Program-made: the position numbers and the translations under genes
Shown here: in pieces, positions 17,557 through 26,478 of the stretch
Layout of the letters: every line of letters begins with the position of its first letter
Numbering within the stretch: the stretch's first letter is position 1
The notes under the pieces: generated by a model
What the model was told of the DNA's origin: nothing
The model's database searches: none
The model's input: only the letters and a program-made list of their open reading frames with translations
From: an uncultured Clostridia bacterium
GTDB lineage: Bacteria > Bacillota > Clostridia > Christensenellales > UBA1242
Assembly: GCA_934749845.1 (NCBI GenBank)
Contig: CAKVHQ010000008.1
Coordinates: forward strand, 1-60,008
Reading direction: 5' to 3'
Length of the DNA: 60,008 bases

Positions 17557-18606
17557 ATGGAAAATATTCTTGACTATTCTTTAAAAGAATTAGAAAAAAT
17601 AATTTTAGAAATGGGCGAGCAAAAATTTCGTGCTAGCCAAATTTTTATGGGGCTTTATCAAGGCAAAAGTTTTAGCGAAATAACAAGCATAAGTTTTAAT
17701 TTACGCAACAAACTAACTGCAAATTATGTTGCTCAACCTTGCATAATTTTAGATAAAAAGATAAGTAGTGACGGCACTATAAAATTTTTGTTTAAACTTC
17801 CGGATAACAATATAATTGAAAGTGTGCTTATGAAATATAAGTATGGCTACACCGTTTGCGTTTCAACTCAAGTGGGTTGCCGAATGGGTTGCAAATTTTG
17901 TGCAAGCACATTAGGTGGACTTGTTAGAAATTTAACCGCTGGCGAAATTGTTGGTCAAGTGGTGCAAATTAACAGATTTTTGGAAGGTGGAATAGGCGAA
18001 AAACGAAAAGTCACAAATATTGTTTTAATGGGTAGTGGCGAGCCACTAGATAACTACCAAAATGTAACAAAGTTTCTACGACTTATTTCCAGCAAGGACA
18101 CTCTTAACATAAGCGAAAGAAACATCAGCCTTTCAACTTGTGGAATTGTGCCAAACATCTATAAATTTGCAGACGATGGCTTTAAAATTACGCTAACAAT
18201 CAGTTTGCACGCACCAAACGATAAGATACGAAAACAAAGCATGCCAATAGCAAACAAGTATGCAATAAAACAAATTATCGAAGCATGTAGGTACTATTTT
18301 GGCAAAACCGGCAGAAGAATTGTGTTTGAATATGTTTTAATTAAAAACTTGAATGATAGCAAGGAATGTGCTTTAGAGTTAAGACACTTAATGCGTGGGC
18401 TTCCATGCCACATAAATGTTATTTGTCTTAATGCAGTAACAGAGCGAACGCTTGAAGGAACAACAAGGGAAGATGCATTAAAGTTTGTTGAAGAATTAAA
18501 AAAACTAGGGCTTTCAAGCACACTACGAAGAACTATGGGACAAGATATTGATGGCGCATGCGGACAGTTAAGACGCAGATATTTGGAAACGGGTAAAATA
18601 GATTAA
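17557..18606 (+). CDS. rlmN: 23S rRNA A2503 / tRNA A37 methyltransferase RlmN
   Basis: Radical-SAM enzyme making m2A2503 in 23S rRNA and m2A37 in some tRNAs. 349 aa. Fe-S ligand motif CRMGCKFC (about residues 108-115), VLMGSGEPLDNY SAM-binding stretch, and the C-terminal catalytic Cys in GACGQLRRR. GGGG ribosome site just before the ATG. In many Bacillota the next genes are a PP2C phosphatase, PrkC kinase and RsgA; here rpe follows directly. Confidence 0.97.
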   Translation: MENILDYSLKELEKIILEMGEQKFRASQIFMGLYQGKSFSEITSISFNLRNKLTANYVAQPCIILDKKISSDGTIKFLFKLPDNNIIESVLMKYKYGYTVCVSTQVGCRMGCKFCASTLGGLVRNLTAGEIVGQVVQINRFLEGGIGEKRKVTNIVLMGSGEPLDNYQNVTKFLRLISSKDTLNISERNISLSTCGIVPNIYKFADDGFKITLTISLHAPNDKIRKQSMPIANKYAIKQIIEACRYYFGKTGRRIVFEYVLIKNLNDSKECALELRHLMRGLPCHINVICLNAVTERTLEGTTREDALKFVEELKKLGLSSTLRRTMGQDIDGACGQLRRRYLETGKID

Positions 18607-18663
18607 ATTGCAGTTTTTGTTTTAACTATAAAATTTTTGTGATAAAATATTTACGAGGTAAGT

Positions 18664-19344
18664 ATGAAAAAAAATGTTATGGTGGCAGTATCATCTTTGC
18701 CAGCCGAAAAAGAAATTTTCACATATGTTAAAAAAATTGAAAGTTATGCCGACTTTTTGCATTGCGACATTATGGACGGAACAATAACACCCGCTCAAAC
18801 TTTGCTAAACAGTTCCACAATGCAACTTATTAACGAACGAAGCACTTTGCCACTTGATGTACATTTAATGGTTCGTAGCCCAGAAAATTATATGATGAAC
18901 TACATAAAAGCAGGGGCTAACATAATTTCTGTGCATTACGAAACATTCACATCAAACGAGTTTGCAATAAAGTGTTTAAAAACCATTAGAAAAAATAAAT
19001 GCCTTGCAGGGTTGGCTGTGGACTTAGGCACCGATATAAGCAAAATAACACCAATTTTGCCTTATTGTGACATAGTCCTAGTAATGAGCGTTAACATTGG
19101 AAAAAGCGGTCAAAAGTTCGATGCCAGTGCTATTGAAAAGGTTAAATTTTTATCCACAATAAAAAAAGAAAATGACTATACATACTTAATTGAAGTTGAT
19201 GGTGGTATAAATGCAAGTAATTGTGGTAAACTAATCAAGAGTGGTGCAGATATATTAGTCAGTGGAAGTTATGTGTTTAATGAGACTGATTATCAACAAG
19301 CAATTTCAAAACTAAAAAATATTGTAAATAAAAAAGTAAAATAA
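18664..19344 (+). CDS. rpe: Ribulose-phosphate 3-epimerase (divergent)
   Basis: TIM-barrel epimerase of Ru5P and Xu5P in the pentose phosphate pathway. 226 aa. Metal and catalytic residues are in LHCDIMDG, DVHLMV, ISVHYE and EVDGGI, all in the expected order. The stretch after MDG (TITPAQTLL) and the N-terminus (MVAVSSLPA instead of the usual APSILSAD) differ from textbook Rpe, so substrate specificity may be shifted. GAGGTAAG ribosome site. Position after rlmN supports the call. Confidence 0.8.
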   Translation: MKKNVMVAVSSLPAEKEIFTYVKKIESYADFLHCDIMDGTITPAQTLLNSSTMQLINERSTLPLDVHLMVRSPENYMMNYIKAGANIISVHYETFTSNEFAIKCLKTIRKNKCLAGLAVDLGTDISKITPILPYCDIVLVMSVNIGKSGQKFDASAIEKVKFLSTIKKENDYTYLIEVDGGINASNCGKLIKSGADILVSGSYVFNETDYQQAISKLKNIVNKKVK

Positions 19345-19429
19345 TGCAATTTTTGTTTGACACCACTATAAAAACATTATAAAATCATATTGTTAACAAA
19401 AGAAATTTGAATTTTGGAGGAAATTTTAT

Positions 19430-19792
19430 ATGTTAAATAGAATTTTAATGGGAATGAGCATGTTAGCAGCACAAGACGCTGGTAAAGTTTCTGTATCTGT
19501 TTTACAAAAAGTTTTAAATTGGATTTGGCTAATTATGGCTCCACTTATCGGTATTGCTATTGCAATCGCAATGATATATGCTATCGTTGTTGGTGCAAAA
19601 ATGGCAAAAGCAGATAGTGCAGAGCAAAGAGAAGAGGCAAAGAAAAAGGTTGTTTACACAGTTATTGGTATCGCAGTTGCGGTTGCTTTAATGTTAATTC
19701 TTCTTCTATTAAGAGAAAAATTGCCAGATTGGATAGGAGTAACACCTGCAACTCCTGAAGAAGGTACTGGTGGCTTCATCGGTTTGCTATAA
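19430..19792 (+). CDS. Small VirB2/TrbC-like pilin-type membrane protein
   Basis: 120 aa with two hydrophobic helices (about residues 29-55 and 73-96) joined by a short basic/acidic loop (AKADSAEQREEAKKK). This layout is that of VirB2/TrbC-family or Mbov_0395-type pilin-like proteins. No secretion ATPase or conjugation genes are nearby. It is paralogous in its C-terminal half to the protein at 20000-20821 (loops AKADSAEQREEAKKK and AKANNPEEREEAKKR). TTGGAGG ribosome site. Role unknown; conjugative function is not supported by context. Confidence 0.7.
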   Translation: MLNRILMGMSMLAAQDAGKVSVSVLQKVLNWIWLIMAPLIGIAIAIAMIYAIVVGAKMAKADSAEQREEAKKKVVYTVIGIAVAVALMLILLLLREKLPDWIGVTPATPEEGTGGFIGLL

Positions 19793-19805
19793 AATTTAAT
19801 TCAAA

Positions 19806-19838
19806 ATTTTTCCCACGGTTATTCGTGGGATTTTTTTA
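19806..19838 (+). terminator. Terminator after pilin-like gene
   Basis: CCCACG-gttatt-CGTGGG stem plus seven T. Confidence 0.85.
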
Positions 19839-19999
19839 TGTTTCGCATCATGAGAATTTGTATCAATAATTTTTTTATATTAGTTTTAAAATATTTGTAA
19901 TTTGCTACATATAAATTATTTGGTGTAAAATAATTTACTAAAATGATATTGACAGAATAATTAAAAATTTATATAATATAACTAACATTGGAGGGGAGT

Positions 20000-20821
20000 A
20001 TGTATAATCAAAAAACCCGTATTTCAAAAATATTTATGTTTATGCTTGTTGGCATAATGTTTGTTTCGACTTTGCTAGGTTTTGTTTTTAAAGCAAACGA
20101 TAGTGGCTTAAAAGTTAGTGCAGATGAAGCACAAGTTACTGCAGACATAACAAAATCGTCAAGCACGGTTTACTATCGTGGACAAGTTATAACTATAGAT
20201 TTAGGCGATGGAACAACCAAAGAAAGTCAAACTCTTCCAGATTTAACTTCTTGGAGTATTACGCTTTACTATGGTAAGAAACATGTGAAAATTGATATGC
20301 AACAAGCGTTGATAAACGAAATAAAAAATGATTCGTCAAAAGATAGAATTAGAGTTGAAAATTTTAGCACAAACTTATCAAGAGCATCATCAAGTGCAAA
20401 ATCCACAAAAGGCACGATGAAAATAATTTGTATTCCATCAAGCGAAACTTTGCAGTATTTAGGTGCAACTGATACTTCCACTGCAGTTTCGTTAGAGTGG
20501 TCATATAGTGTTTATGAAAGTGCAAGCGACCTTCAAGGCGCAGAAAATGTAACTAAAATTCTAAATGGTTTTAATAGCGTTCTTCAAAAAATTCTATCCC
20601 CAATAATTGGCATTGCCGTTGCTGTTGGAATGGTGTTTGCAATTTACTTGGGTTTAAAACTTGCAAAAGCAAATAATCCAGAAGAAAGAGAAGAAGCAAA
20701 AAAACGCGTTATCTACACAATCATTGGAATTGCTATTGGTGTTGCACTAATCATAATTTTCAATTTGTTTGCTAAATACTCTGTAACATGGCTTGGAGAT
20801 GGAAATTTCTTTAGTCTATAA
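20000..20821 (+). CDS. Secreted/membrane protein with C-terminal VirB2-like module
   Basis: 273 aa. N-terminal signal peptide or anchor (residues about 8-28), an extracytoplasmic domain of roughly 150 residues rich in Ser/Thr, and a C-terminal pair of helices (IGIAVAVGMVFAIYLGLKLA and VIYTIIGIAIGVALIIIF) matching the preceding 120-aa protein. It looks like a pilin-type hairpin fused to an exported domain. The ATG at 20000 directly follows GGAGGGG; an in-frame TTG at 19988 overlaps that site and is not used. Own terminator. Function unknown. Confidence 0.65.
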   Translation: MYNQKTRISKIFMFMLVGIMFVSTLLGFVFKANDSGLKVSADEAQVTADITKSSSTVYYRGQVITIDLGDGTTKESQTLPDLTSWSITLYYGKKHVKIDMQQALINEIKNDSSKDRIRVENFSTNLSRASSSAKSTKGTMKIICIPSSETLQYLGATDTSTAVSLEWSYSVYESASDLQGAENVTKILNGFNSVLQKILSPIIGIAVAVGMVFAIYLGLKLAKANNPEEREEAKKRVIYTIIGIAIGVALIIIFNLFAKYSVTWLGDGNFFSL

Positions 20822-20826
20822 GCAAA

Positions 20827-20857
20827 ATAAAACCACGAGTTAATCGTGGTTTTTTTG
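20827..20857 (+). terminator. Terminator after 20000-20821
   Basis: AACCACGA-gttaa-TCGTGGTT stem and T-run. Confidence 0.85.
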
Positions 20858-21098
20858 TTGCGTAAATAAAAATGTTGCAATTCAATAGTTAGTTTTTTAC
20901 TATCCATTTAATGATTAGTAGTAAAGCGAAAAACAAACTATCAACTTTTTTAAAACTGAAAATGTCTATAAAACTAACTTAAAGTTTGGTTAATAAACAC
21001 ATTAAATTTTTTGCGTGCATATAATGATTTTTTAAAAGATTTTAACTAACCATTTTTTAGTAGATTTCATATACTATTAAAAAAGGAGAGTTACATAT

Positions 21099-21176
21099 AT
21101 GAAGATAATTTGCATTAAAGCACCAAAATTTTTAGTCCCTTTGCTTAAACTTATTTTTAGGAAACATTTGTCATAG
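21099..21176 (+). CDS. spoVM: SpoVM-like stage V sporulation peptide
   Basis: A 25-codon gene with AAAGGAG at 21082-21088 and an ATG at 21099. The peptide is amphipathic and cationic: MK-II-C then IKAPKFL, then a hydrophobic run and a basic end. Bacillus SpoVM (26 aa) has the same length and the same IKxPKFL core; it binds the convex forespore membrane and recruits SpoIVA for coat assembly. In B. subtilis spoVM lies between rpe and rpmB/yloU, exactly as here. Homology is by inspection only, but length, motif and synteny agree. Confidence 0.85.
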   Translation: MKIICIKAPKFLVPLLKLIFRKHLS

Positions 21177-21216
21177 ATTTATTTTTGCTTATCTTTGCTT
21201 TTTGCAGTAGTTAAGG

Positions 21217-21270
21217 CGAGCAGGCAACCATTTGTTCAAATTGGGCAGGCAACAGTTCGTTCAAATTTGT
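21217..21270 (+). repeat. Two imperfect ~26-bp tandem repeats
   Basis: GAGCAGGCAACcaTTtGTTCAAATT is followed by GGGCAGGCAACagTTcGTTCAAATT in the spoVM 3' region. No gene or known site; purpose unknown. Confidence 0.6.
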
Positions 21271-21295
21271 TAGTTAAATAATTTTAGTTTTTGCA

Positions 21296-21330
21296 TAAAA
21301 AAACTGCTAATAAGTTAGCAGTTTTAATTA
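21296..21330. terminator. Terminator between spoVM and rpmB
   Basis: AAAACTGCTAA-taag-TTAGCAGTTTT; the minus-strand reading carries the longer T-run, so it mainly serves rpmB, possibly both. Confidence 0.8.
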
Positions 21331-21510
21331 TGCTTTTTTTGAAGTTTTTAAACATTTTGCACAAACATAAGTTCTTTGCTCTTTGCCGTTGATTTCAACA
21401 TTAACTTTTTGAATGTTTGGAGCCCATTGTTTGTTTGTTTTAATGTTAGAGTGGCTAACTTGATGTCCGCCCATTTTTCCTTTTCCGCAGATACTACATA
21501 CTCTTGACAT
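21328..21510 (-). CDS. rpmB: 50S ribosomal protein L28
   Basis: 60-aa L28 with the Zn-ribbon form: CSICGKG near the N-terminus and CAKCLKT near the C-terminus (CxxC...CxxC). RVCSICGKGKMGGHQVSHS and NVEINGKEQRTYVC are characteristic. AGGAGGA lies upstream on the minus strand. Transcribed opposite to spoVM and asp23. Confidence 0.95.
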   Translation of the reverse strand: MSRVCSICGKGKMGGHQVSHSNIKTNKQWAPNIQKVNVEINGKEQRTYVCAKCLKTSKKA

Positions 21511-21791
21511 CTATATATTCCTCCTATGAAGTTTTAATTCAAACGCTATATTTTATCATTAAAAAGTTTAAAAAGCAAGTGTTTTTTACAATAATATTTC
21601 AATAAGCATTTTTAGAGATTTTTATAATTAATTTTAACATTCAATATTTTTAATTACAGAATTTTAAAAATGCAATCTTTTATATTATATATAATAGGGT
21701 AAAATAATAAAAAGAAATCTTTAAAAAATATTGCACTTTTTTTTATAATGGTGTACAATAAGATAGCAAAATATGTTTTGGGAGGTTTTTT
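21511..21791. other. Divergent promoter region rpmB / asp23
   Basis: 281 bp, very AT-rich. A -10-like TATAATAGGG-type stretch lies near 21690-21700 and TGTACAATAAGATA near 21752-21765; TTGGGAGG precedes the asp23 ATG. Nothing else recognised. Confidence 0.4.
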
Positions 21792-22142
21792 ATGTCTGTA
21801 AATACTGCGAATGTTTATGGCAAAATCAGTATTAGTGACGAAGCGATTGCAATCGTTGCAGGTCACACTGCACTTGATTGTTACGGTATTGTTGATTTAG
21901 TGGCAAAAAAATTATCCGATAACTTTGCTATGCTTTTTAAAAAGCAAAATTTTAACAAAGGTGTGAAAGTTCTAACAGTGGACAACAAAATTTACATCGA
22001 CCTTTATGTTATCTTAAAATACGGCGTAAGCATTATTGCCGTGGCAGAAAGTCTTAAATCCAGCGTTAAGTATAGCGTTGAAGAATTTACAGGCATGATT
22101 GTTGATAGCGTGAATGTCAATGTTTTGGGTGTTCGTGTTTAG
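21792..22142 (+). CDS. Asp23/Gls24 family envelope stress protein (YloU)
   Basis: 116-aa Asp23 domain: GKISISDEAIAIVAGHTALDCYGIV near the N-terminus and VDSVNVNVLGVRV at the C-terminus. The family sits at the cell membrane (Asp23/AmaP) or is linked to fatty acid metabolism; the copy directly before yloV/fakA is the conserved YloU. TTGGGAGG ribosome site. Cotranscribed with fakA, 42 nt downstream. Confidence 0.9.
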   Translation: MSVNTANVYGKISISDEAIAIVAGHTALDCYGIVDLVAKKLSDNFAMLFKKQNFNKGVKVLTVDNKIYIDLYVILKYGVSIIAVAESLKSSVKYSVEEFTGMIVDSVNVNVLGVRV

Positions 22143-22184
22143 GACTTTTTTGAATTATAATTTTAAGGAAGGAATTTTTTTCTC

Positions 22185-23837
22185 ATGAAAAAAACTATAA
22201 ATGGTAGTATGTTAAGAAAGATGCTCGTTGGCGGGTCATCTTTGCTTGAAGAAAATAAAAGTTATGTTGACTCATTAAATGTTTTCCCAGTTCCTGATGG
22301 CGACACTGGCACAAACATGAGCATGACAATGAAGGCAGTTGTAACCGAAATTGGTAATTGCCCAAATAATAATATAGACGAAATTGCAGAAGCATTTAGT
22401 AAAGGTGCTTTAAGAGGTGCTAGGGGAAACTCGGGTGTTATTCTATCTCAAATTTTAAAAGGTATTTCCACAGTATTCAAACAAGAAAAAACCGAAATCA
22501 ACGCAAAAACTTTTGCAAAGGCATTAAATGTGGGTGCAGAAGTTGCCTATAAGGCAGTTACAAAACCAAAAGAAGGCACAATTTTAACAGTTATTAGAAT
22601 GATGGCTGAAAGTGCAACCAAAATTGCAAGAAAAAATATTGATGTTGACGATTTTTTAAAACAAGTTATCAATGTTGGCGAAGAAACTTTGCAACGAACA
22701 CCAGAACTCTTGCCAGTTCTTAAAAAAGCAGGCGTTGTTGATAGTGGCGGTCGTGGACTTATCATTATCTTCACAGGTTTCTATAAAGTTTTAATCGGCG
22801 ATGAAACATTAAAAATCAATTTCGAGCAAGATTCCAAAACAGCAGACTTAAACCTTGATTTTGGTGGCGAAAATCCAGCAAACATTCAGGATTTGGGCGA
22901 TATTCAATTTGCATACTGCACAGAGTACTTTGTTATTGAAATCAAAAAGAAAACAACCATTGCAGACATAGATAAACTTCGTGAAAGATTGATGGAAATT
23001 GGCGATAGCGTTATTTGTGTGGGCGATTTAAGTTTAATTAAAGTGCATGTTCACACCAACGAACCTAACAAGGCTCTTGGCTATGCTCTTGAACTTGGCG
23101 AACTAACAAAACTTAAAATTGAAAACATGCTTGAACAAAACAGAGCAATGAAGCGAGCAAGAGAAGCCGCAAAAGAGAAAAAACCTTTTGGTATGGTTTC
23201 AGTTGCTGCAGGAGAAGGCTTGTCGGCAATATTCAAAGACCTTAATGTTGACCATGTGATTGAAGGTGGTCAAACCATGAACCCTAGTGCTGACGATATT
23301 GCAAAGGCAATCGAGCAAGTTAGAGCAAAAGATGTTTTCGTGTTCCCAAACAATAAAAATATTATTTTGGCAGCAGAGCAAGCAAAGGCATTAACAAATG
23401 TTAATGTTCATGTTGTTCCAACTAGAAGCGTTCCAGAAGGAATTTCTGCTTGTCTTGCATTCAGCCCAGAAGCAACACCTTTGGAAAACGAAGAAGCAAT
23501 GATGGAAGCAATAAAAAATGTTTATTCTTCGTCAATAACCTACGCTGTTAGAAACACAAAGGTTAATGGCTTTACTTTGAAGGAAGGCGACATAATTGGC
23601 TTAACAGACAAGGCAATTATTGCCAAGGCAAAATCAATAGACGATGCAGTAATGAAAACTATTGAAAAACAAATGAACGAGAATATCGTTACCGTAACAT
23701 TATTCTATGGTAATGATGTTAAGGAAGACGAGGCTAATGCTCTTGTTGAAAAACTTCAAGAAAAATATCCTTCATGCGAAATTAGTGCGTTGAATGGCGG
23801 ACAACCTGTTTATTACTACTTAATAAGCATGGAATAA
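22185..23837 (+). CDS. fakA: Fatty acid kinase subunit A (DhaL/YloV family)
   Basis: 550 aa. The N-terminal DhaL/DAK2 kinase domain (about residues 1-200) carries the ATP/Mg site PVPDGDTGTNMS and the RGARGNSGVILSQ loop; a middle and C-terminal domain of the YloV type follows (FGMVSVAAGEGL, EGGQTMNPS, PNNKNI). FakA phosphorylates fatty acids presented by a DegV-like FakB for membrane lipid synthesis. No fakB is in the window. GGAAGGAA precedes the ATG; terminator follows. Confidence 0.9.
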   Translation: MKKTINGSMLRKMLVGGSSLLEENKSYVDSLNVFPVPDGDTGTNMSMTMKAVVTEIGNCPNNNIDEIAEAFSKGALRGARGNSGVILSQILKGISTVFKQEKTEINAKTFAKALNVGAEVAYKAVTKPKEGTILTVIRMMAESATKIARKNIDVDDFLKQVINVGEETLQRTPELLPVLKKAGVVDSGGRGLIIIFTGFYKVLIGDETLKINFEQDSKTADLNLDFGGENPANIQDLGDIQFAYCTEYFVIEIKKKTTIADIDKLRERLMEIGDSVICVGDLSLIKVHVHTNEPNKALGYALELGELTKLKIENMLEQNRAMKRAREAAKEKKPFGMVSVAAGEGLSAIFKDLNVDHVIEGGQTMNPSADDIAKAIEQVRAKDVFVFPNNKNIILAAEQAKALTNVNVHVVPTRSVPEGISACLAFSPEATPLENEEAMMEAIKNVYSSSITYAVRNTKVNGFTLKEGDIIGLTDKAIIAKAKSIDDAVMKTIEKQMNENIVTVTLFYGNDVKEDEANALVEKLQEKYPSCEISALNGGQPVYYYLISME

Positions 23838-23880
23838 TAACATAATATTTGTTATAAAAAAATAACTATAATGAATTTTA

Positions 23881-23918
23881 AAAAAGTTTAAACTCTCGAA
23901 TTGTTTAAACTTTTTTTG
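23881..23918 (+). terminator. Terminator after fakA
   Basis: AAAAAGTTTAAAC-tctcgaatt-GTTTAAACTTTTTTT. Confidence 0.9.
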
Positions 23919-24044
23919 TTAATTTTTTCCAATTTGTAAATGTAAAATTAACTTATTTTTACAAATAAAAATATAAAATTTAGTATTGCAAAATGAATAT
24001 GGGCATGATATAATTAAAGCAACAGAAATTAGGAGAACACACGA

Positions 24045-26135
24045 TTGAAAACACATTTTATTGACTTGCATGTTCACACTATCTATTCACAAGAAGAAAC
24101 TGCTTCATTAGGAATAAAGGAAACATTAGATTACTATCAAACTTTGGGTCTTCGTTCTAATGGCAGAGTTATTATTAGAATTAACGACCATAATACTATT
24201 TTTGGTGGCGTTCACGCCGTTGAATACTACATGGCTCATCGTGAAGATTATCCAAACTTGTTTGTCATTCCGGGCATCGAGTTTAGCACAAACATGGGTT
24301 ATGCTCTTAAATTTAAAAAGAAAGATTATGTTAAAGACCCAGAATATCCCGACAGTGATGACAAATATTCATTCGTGTTCAAGTCAGCACATATTGGTGC
24401 TGCTCCAATTATCAATAGTGAAGAAAGTTTAAAACACTGGAAAGAAAACCAAGATTTAGTTGTTTATTCTAAACTTCAAAAAATGTTTTTGGATAGAACA
24501 ATAAAAGATGGTAAGTATTACTTTGAAGACAGCGTGGTTAATTACAGTGAAGAGCAAATGTACACAATGTCTAATGTTGGCGACTGGGTTTGTTCTTGTA
24601 AAAACAAAATTAGAAAAATGTTTGGCGTGATTATACCTTATAGAGAATACTATGGCTGTGTTCAAGATGGTTTGGATGCAGACCAAATTATGTGTAAGTT
24701 TTTTGAAATATCTTGCTCTTACTTAAAAGAGCATTACAAGCCTTTTGCTCAACTAAATTTAAGGCAAATTTACGATAAGGTATCAAAGGTAGTAGAAGAC
24801 GAATACAACCAAATAAGTCATAAGGAAAGAATCAAAGCATTTCTTGGAGAATTTTCAAATGTTTTTGATTTTTCAAAAACTGAAATCGAAAAAATTATTG
24901 ACGCTCCTTTTATTCCTTTGCGAGAAAAGTTTAATGATATTCTTCAATTATTTGATACAAATTATTTCAAGGAAGGCGATGAATTTTTAAGAGAAAGAAT
25001 GGTTAATGTTATAAATTCTTTTCTAAAATTTCCTAACTGCCATATAAACCTTGGTGGAAGTAGAAAAATTAACATAGATGAACTTTGCCAGATTGTAAAA
25101 GAAGCCGGCGGTATTATCGACTTTGAGCACCCAAATGTTGGAATTAAATTGCATTACAAAAAAGAACATGACCCAATTTCTCAACAAATAATTTCTGTTC
25201 ACACAACTCCTGTTCCAACTTCGTTTTTTAGCGACATAGATTTCTCGGTTATGAAAAAAGAAGATAAGCAAAATTTGCTTGGACAAATTGCTTCAAACGA
25301 GTTTATTGAAATTGGCGATGTCTTAAAATATGACAGAACGGGGCTAGTTGCTGTTCAAATAATAAAAAAGGCTTTGGATAATCAAGGAATCACATTTAAT
25401 AACAATTATGTCGGGGTCGAAATTCCAAAATTTGCAGCGGAGTTTGCATATAGTAAGTTAGAAATAATTTTAAACATAATGGCTAAAAAACGCTTTTTGC
25501 CATCAGTTGGTTTCGATAAACATATGGCAAACTATGACTACTACTATCAATTTATTAAAGATAAAGAACATCTTGACGAACTCACATCTTTTTATAAAAA
25601 CCCAGAAGATTTTTATTATCAAATTAGGCAACTTGAAAGAAAAATCGGGCATAATTTAGAGGAAGTAAGCCACTATGACACTTATAACGCTTTTTGCGTT
25701 AATAAAGATTCAACTGCCTTTAGAATGCCTTTAGTAAAAAAATGCGCATTTTGTGATGCTGTGATGGGCAAACATGTGGATTTTAATAGTTCAACTTTAC
25801 TAGACTTGCGTTTGGGCATGGAAAAACCTGAAGAAGATGAAACTTTTGAAGTTATAAGTGAATTTGAAGCATTTAAACAAAGAAAAAGAGAACTAATGAC
25901 TATTGTTTATAAAGACTTGCATTCATATTCGTTAAAGTTTCAACAATCAAAGTTATTAACTGATTTTGTTAGCGAAATGGCAGAAAAGTCCAAAAAATAT
26001 GTTTCTAATTTAAAATGGACAGAACTTAAAGATGATACGGACTCAAGCAAAATACTAGGAAACTTAATTCAAGAAAATCGTAAACAACTGCTTGATGCAT
26101 GGAACAATGGCGAATTTATTGAAAAAACAAAATAA
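24045..26135 (+). CDS. Large PHP-domain phosphoesterase-like protein
   Basis: 696 aa with a TTG start, supported by AGGAGA at 24031-24036 and an extended -10 TGATATAAT at 24006-24014. Metal-binding PHP motifs are visible: DLHVHT (residues 7-12), NDHNT (about 46-50), GIEFST (about 75-80) and IDFEHPN (about 360). The motifs are split by a long insertion of about 250 residues, and the C-terminal 300 residues match nothing I recognise. PHP domains hydrolyse phosphate esters or proofread DNA. It is not PolC or DnaE; histidinol-phosphatase is unlikely given its size. Function unknown. Confidence 0.65.
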   Translation: MKTHFIDLHVHTIYSQEETASLGIKETLDYYQTLGLRSNGRVIIRINDHNTIFGGVHAVEYYMAHREDYPNLFVIPGIEFSTNMGYALKFKKKDYVKDPEYPDSDDKYSFVFKSAHIGAAPIINSEESLKHWKENQDLVVYSKLQKMFLDRTIKDGKYYFEDSVVNYSEEQMYTMSNVGDWVCSCKNKIRKMFGVIIPYREYYGCVQDGLDADQIMCKFFEISCSYLKEHYKPFAQLNLRQIYDKVSKVVEDEYNQISHKERIKAFLGEFSNVFDFSKTEIEKIIDAPFIPLREKFNDILQLFDTNYFKEGDEFLRERMVNVINSFLKFPNCHINLGGSRKINIDELCQIVKEAGGIIDFEHPNVGIKLHYKKEHDPISQQIISVHTTPVPTSFFSDIDFSVMKKEDKQNLLGQIASNEFIEIGDVLKYDRTGLVAVQIIKKALDNQGITFNNNYVGVEIPKFAAEFAYSKLEIILNIMAKKRFLPSVGFDKHMANYDYYYQFIKDKEHLDELTSFYKNPEDFYYQIRQLERKIGHNLEEVSHYDTYNAFCVNKDSTAFRMPLVKKCAFCDAVMGKHVDFNSSTLLDLRLGMEKPEEDETFEVISEFEAFKQRKRELMTIVYKDLHSYSLKFQQSKLLTDFVSEMAEKSKKYVSNLKWTELKDDTDSSKILGNLIQENRKQLLDAWNNGEFIEKTK

Positions 26136-26168
26136 AAAAAACAAAGCGGGGACTAATATCTCCGCTTT
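26134..26168 (+). terminator. Terminator after PHP gene
   Basis: AAAGCGGGGA-ctaata-TCTCCGCTTT stem with one G-T pair; T/A-rich tail. Confidence 0.7.
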
Positions 26169-26187
26169 ATTTGAAAACTATTTGACC

Positions 26188-26349
26188 TTATTTGCAAGCC
26201 TTTGATGTACGGCTTCTTGTGGTCTTACTATGAGCAGTTCTTGCACGAGTAGTTTTGCCTACTTGTGTACTTGCTTCCATATTAGAATTCTTTGCTCTTT
26301 TAGAAGCAGTAGTTGTTGTTTTTCCTGCTCTTTTTGCTCTTTTTTCCAT
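26188..26349 (-). CDS. Small basic Lys/Arg/Thr/Ala-rich protein
   Basis: 53 aa with the ATG at 26349 preceded by GGAGGTG on the minus strand. Composition is low-complexity and histone-H1-like (KRAKRAGKTTTTASKRA, RARTAHSKTTRSRT), suggesting nucleic-acid or polyanion binding, perhaps in spores. No family recognised. Confidence 0.6.
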   Translation of the reverse strand: MEKRAKRAGKTTTTASKRAKNSNMEASTQVGKTTRARTAHSKTTRSRTSKACK

Positions 26350-26478
26350 AATAGTTTTCACCTCCATTAGTCTATAAGCCAAGAGTTTCTTGTCTTACAC
26401 TAATATTTTGCACCAATTAGCAAATATAAATACATACTTTAATTGGTAAAATGTGGTGGAATTGGCTAATATTTCATT

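Noticed and set aside
19430..20821. Type IV secretion or conjugation locus
   Set aside because: Only two pilin-like genes are present; no VirB4, VirD4, relaxase or other components.
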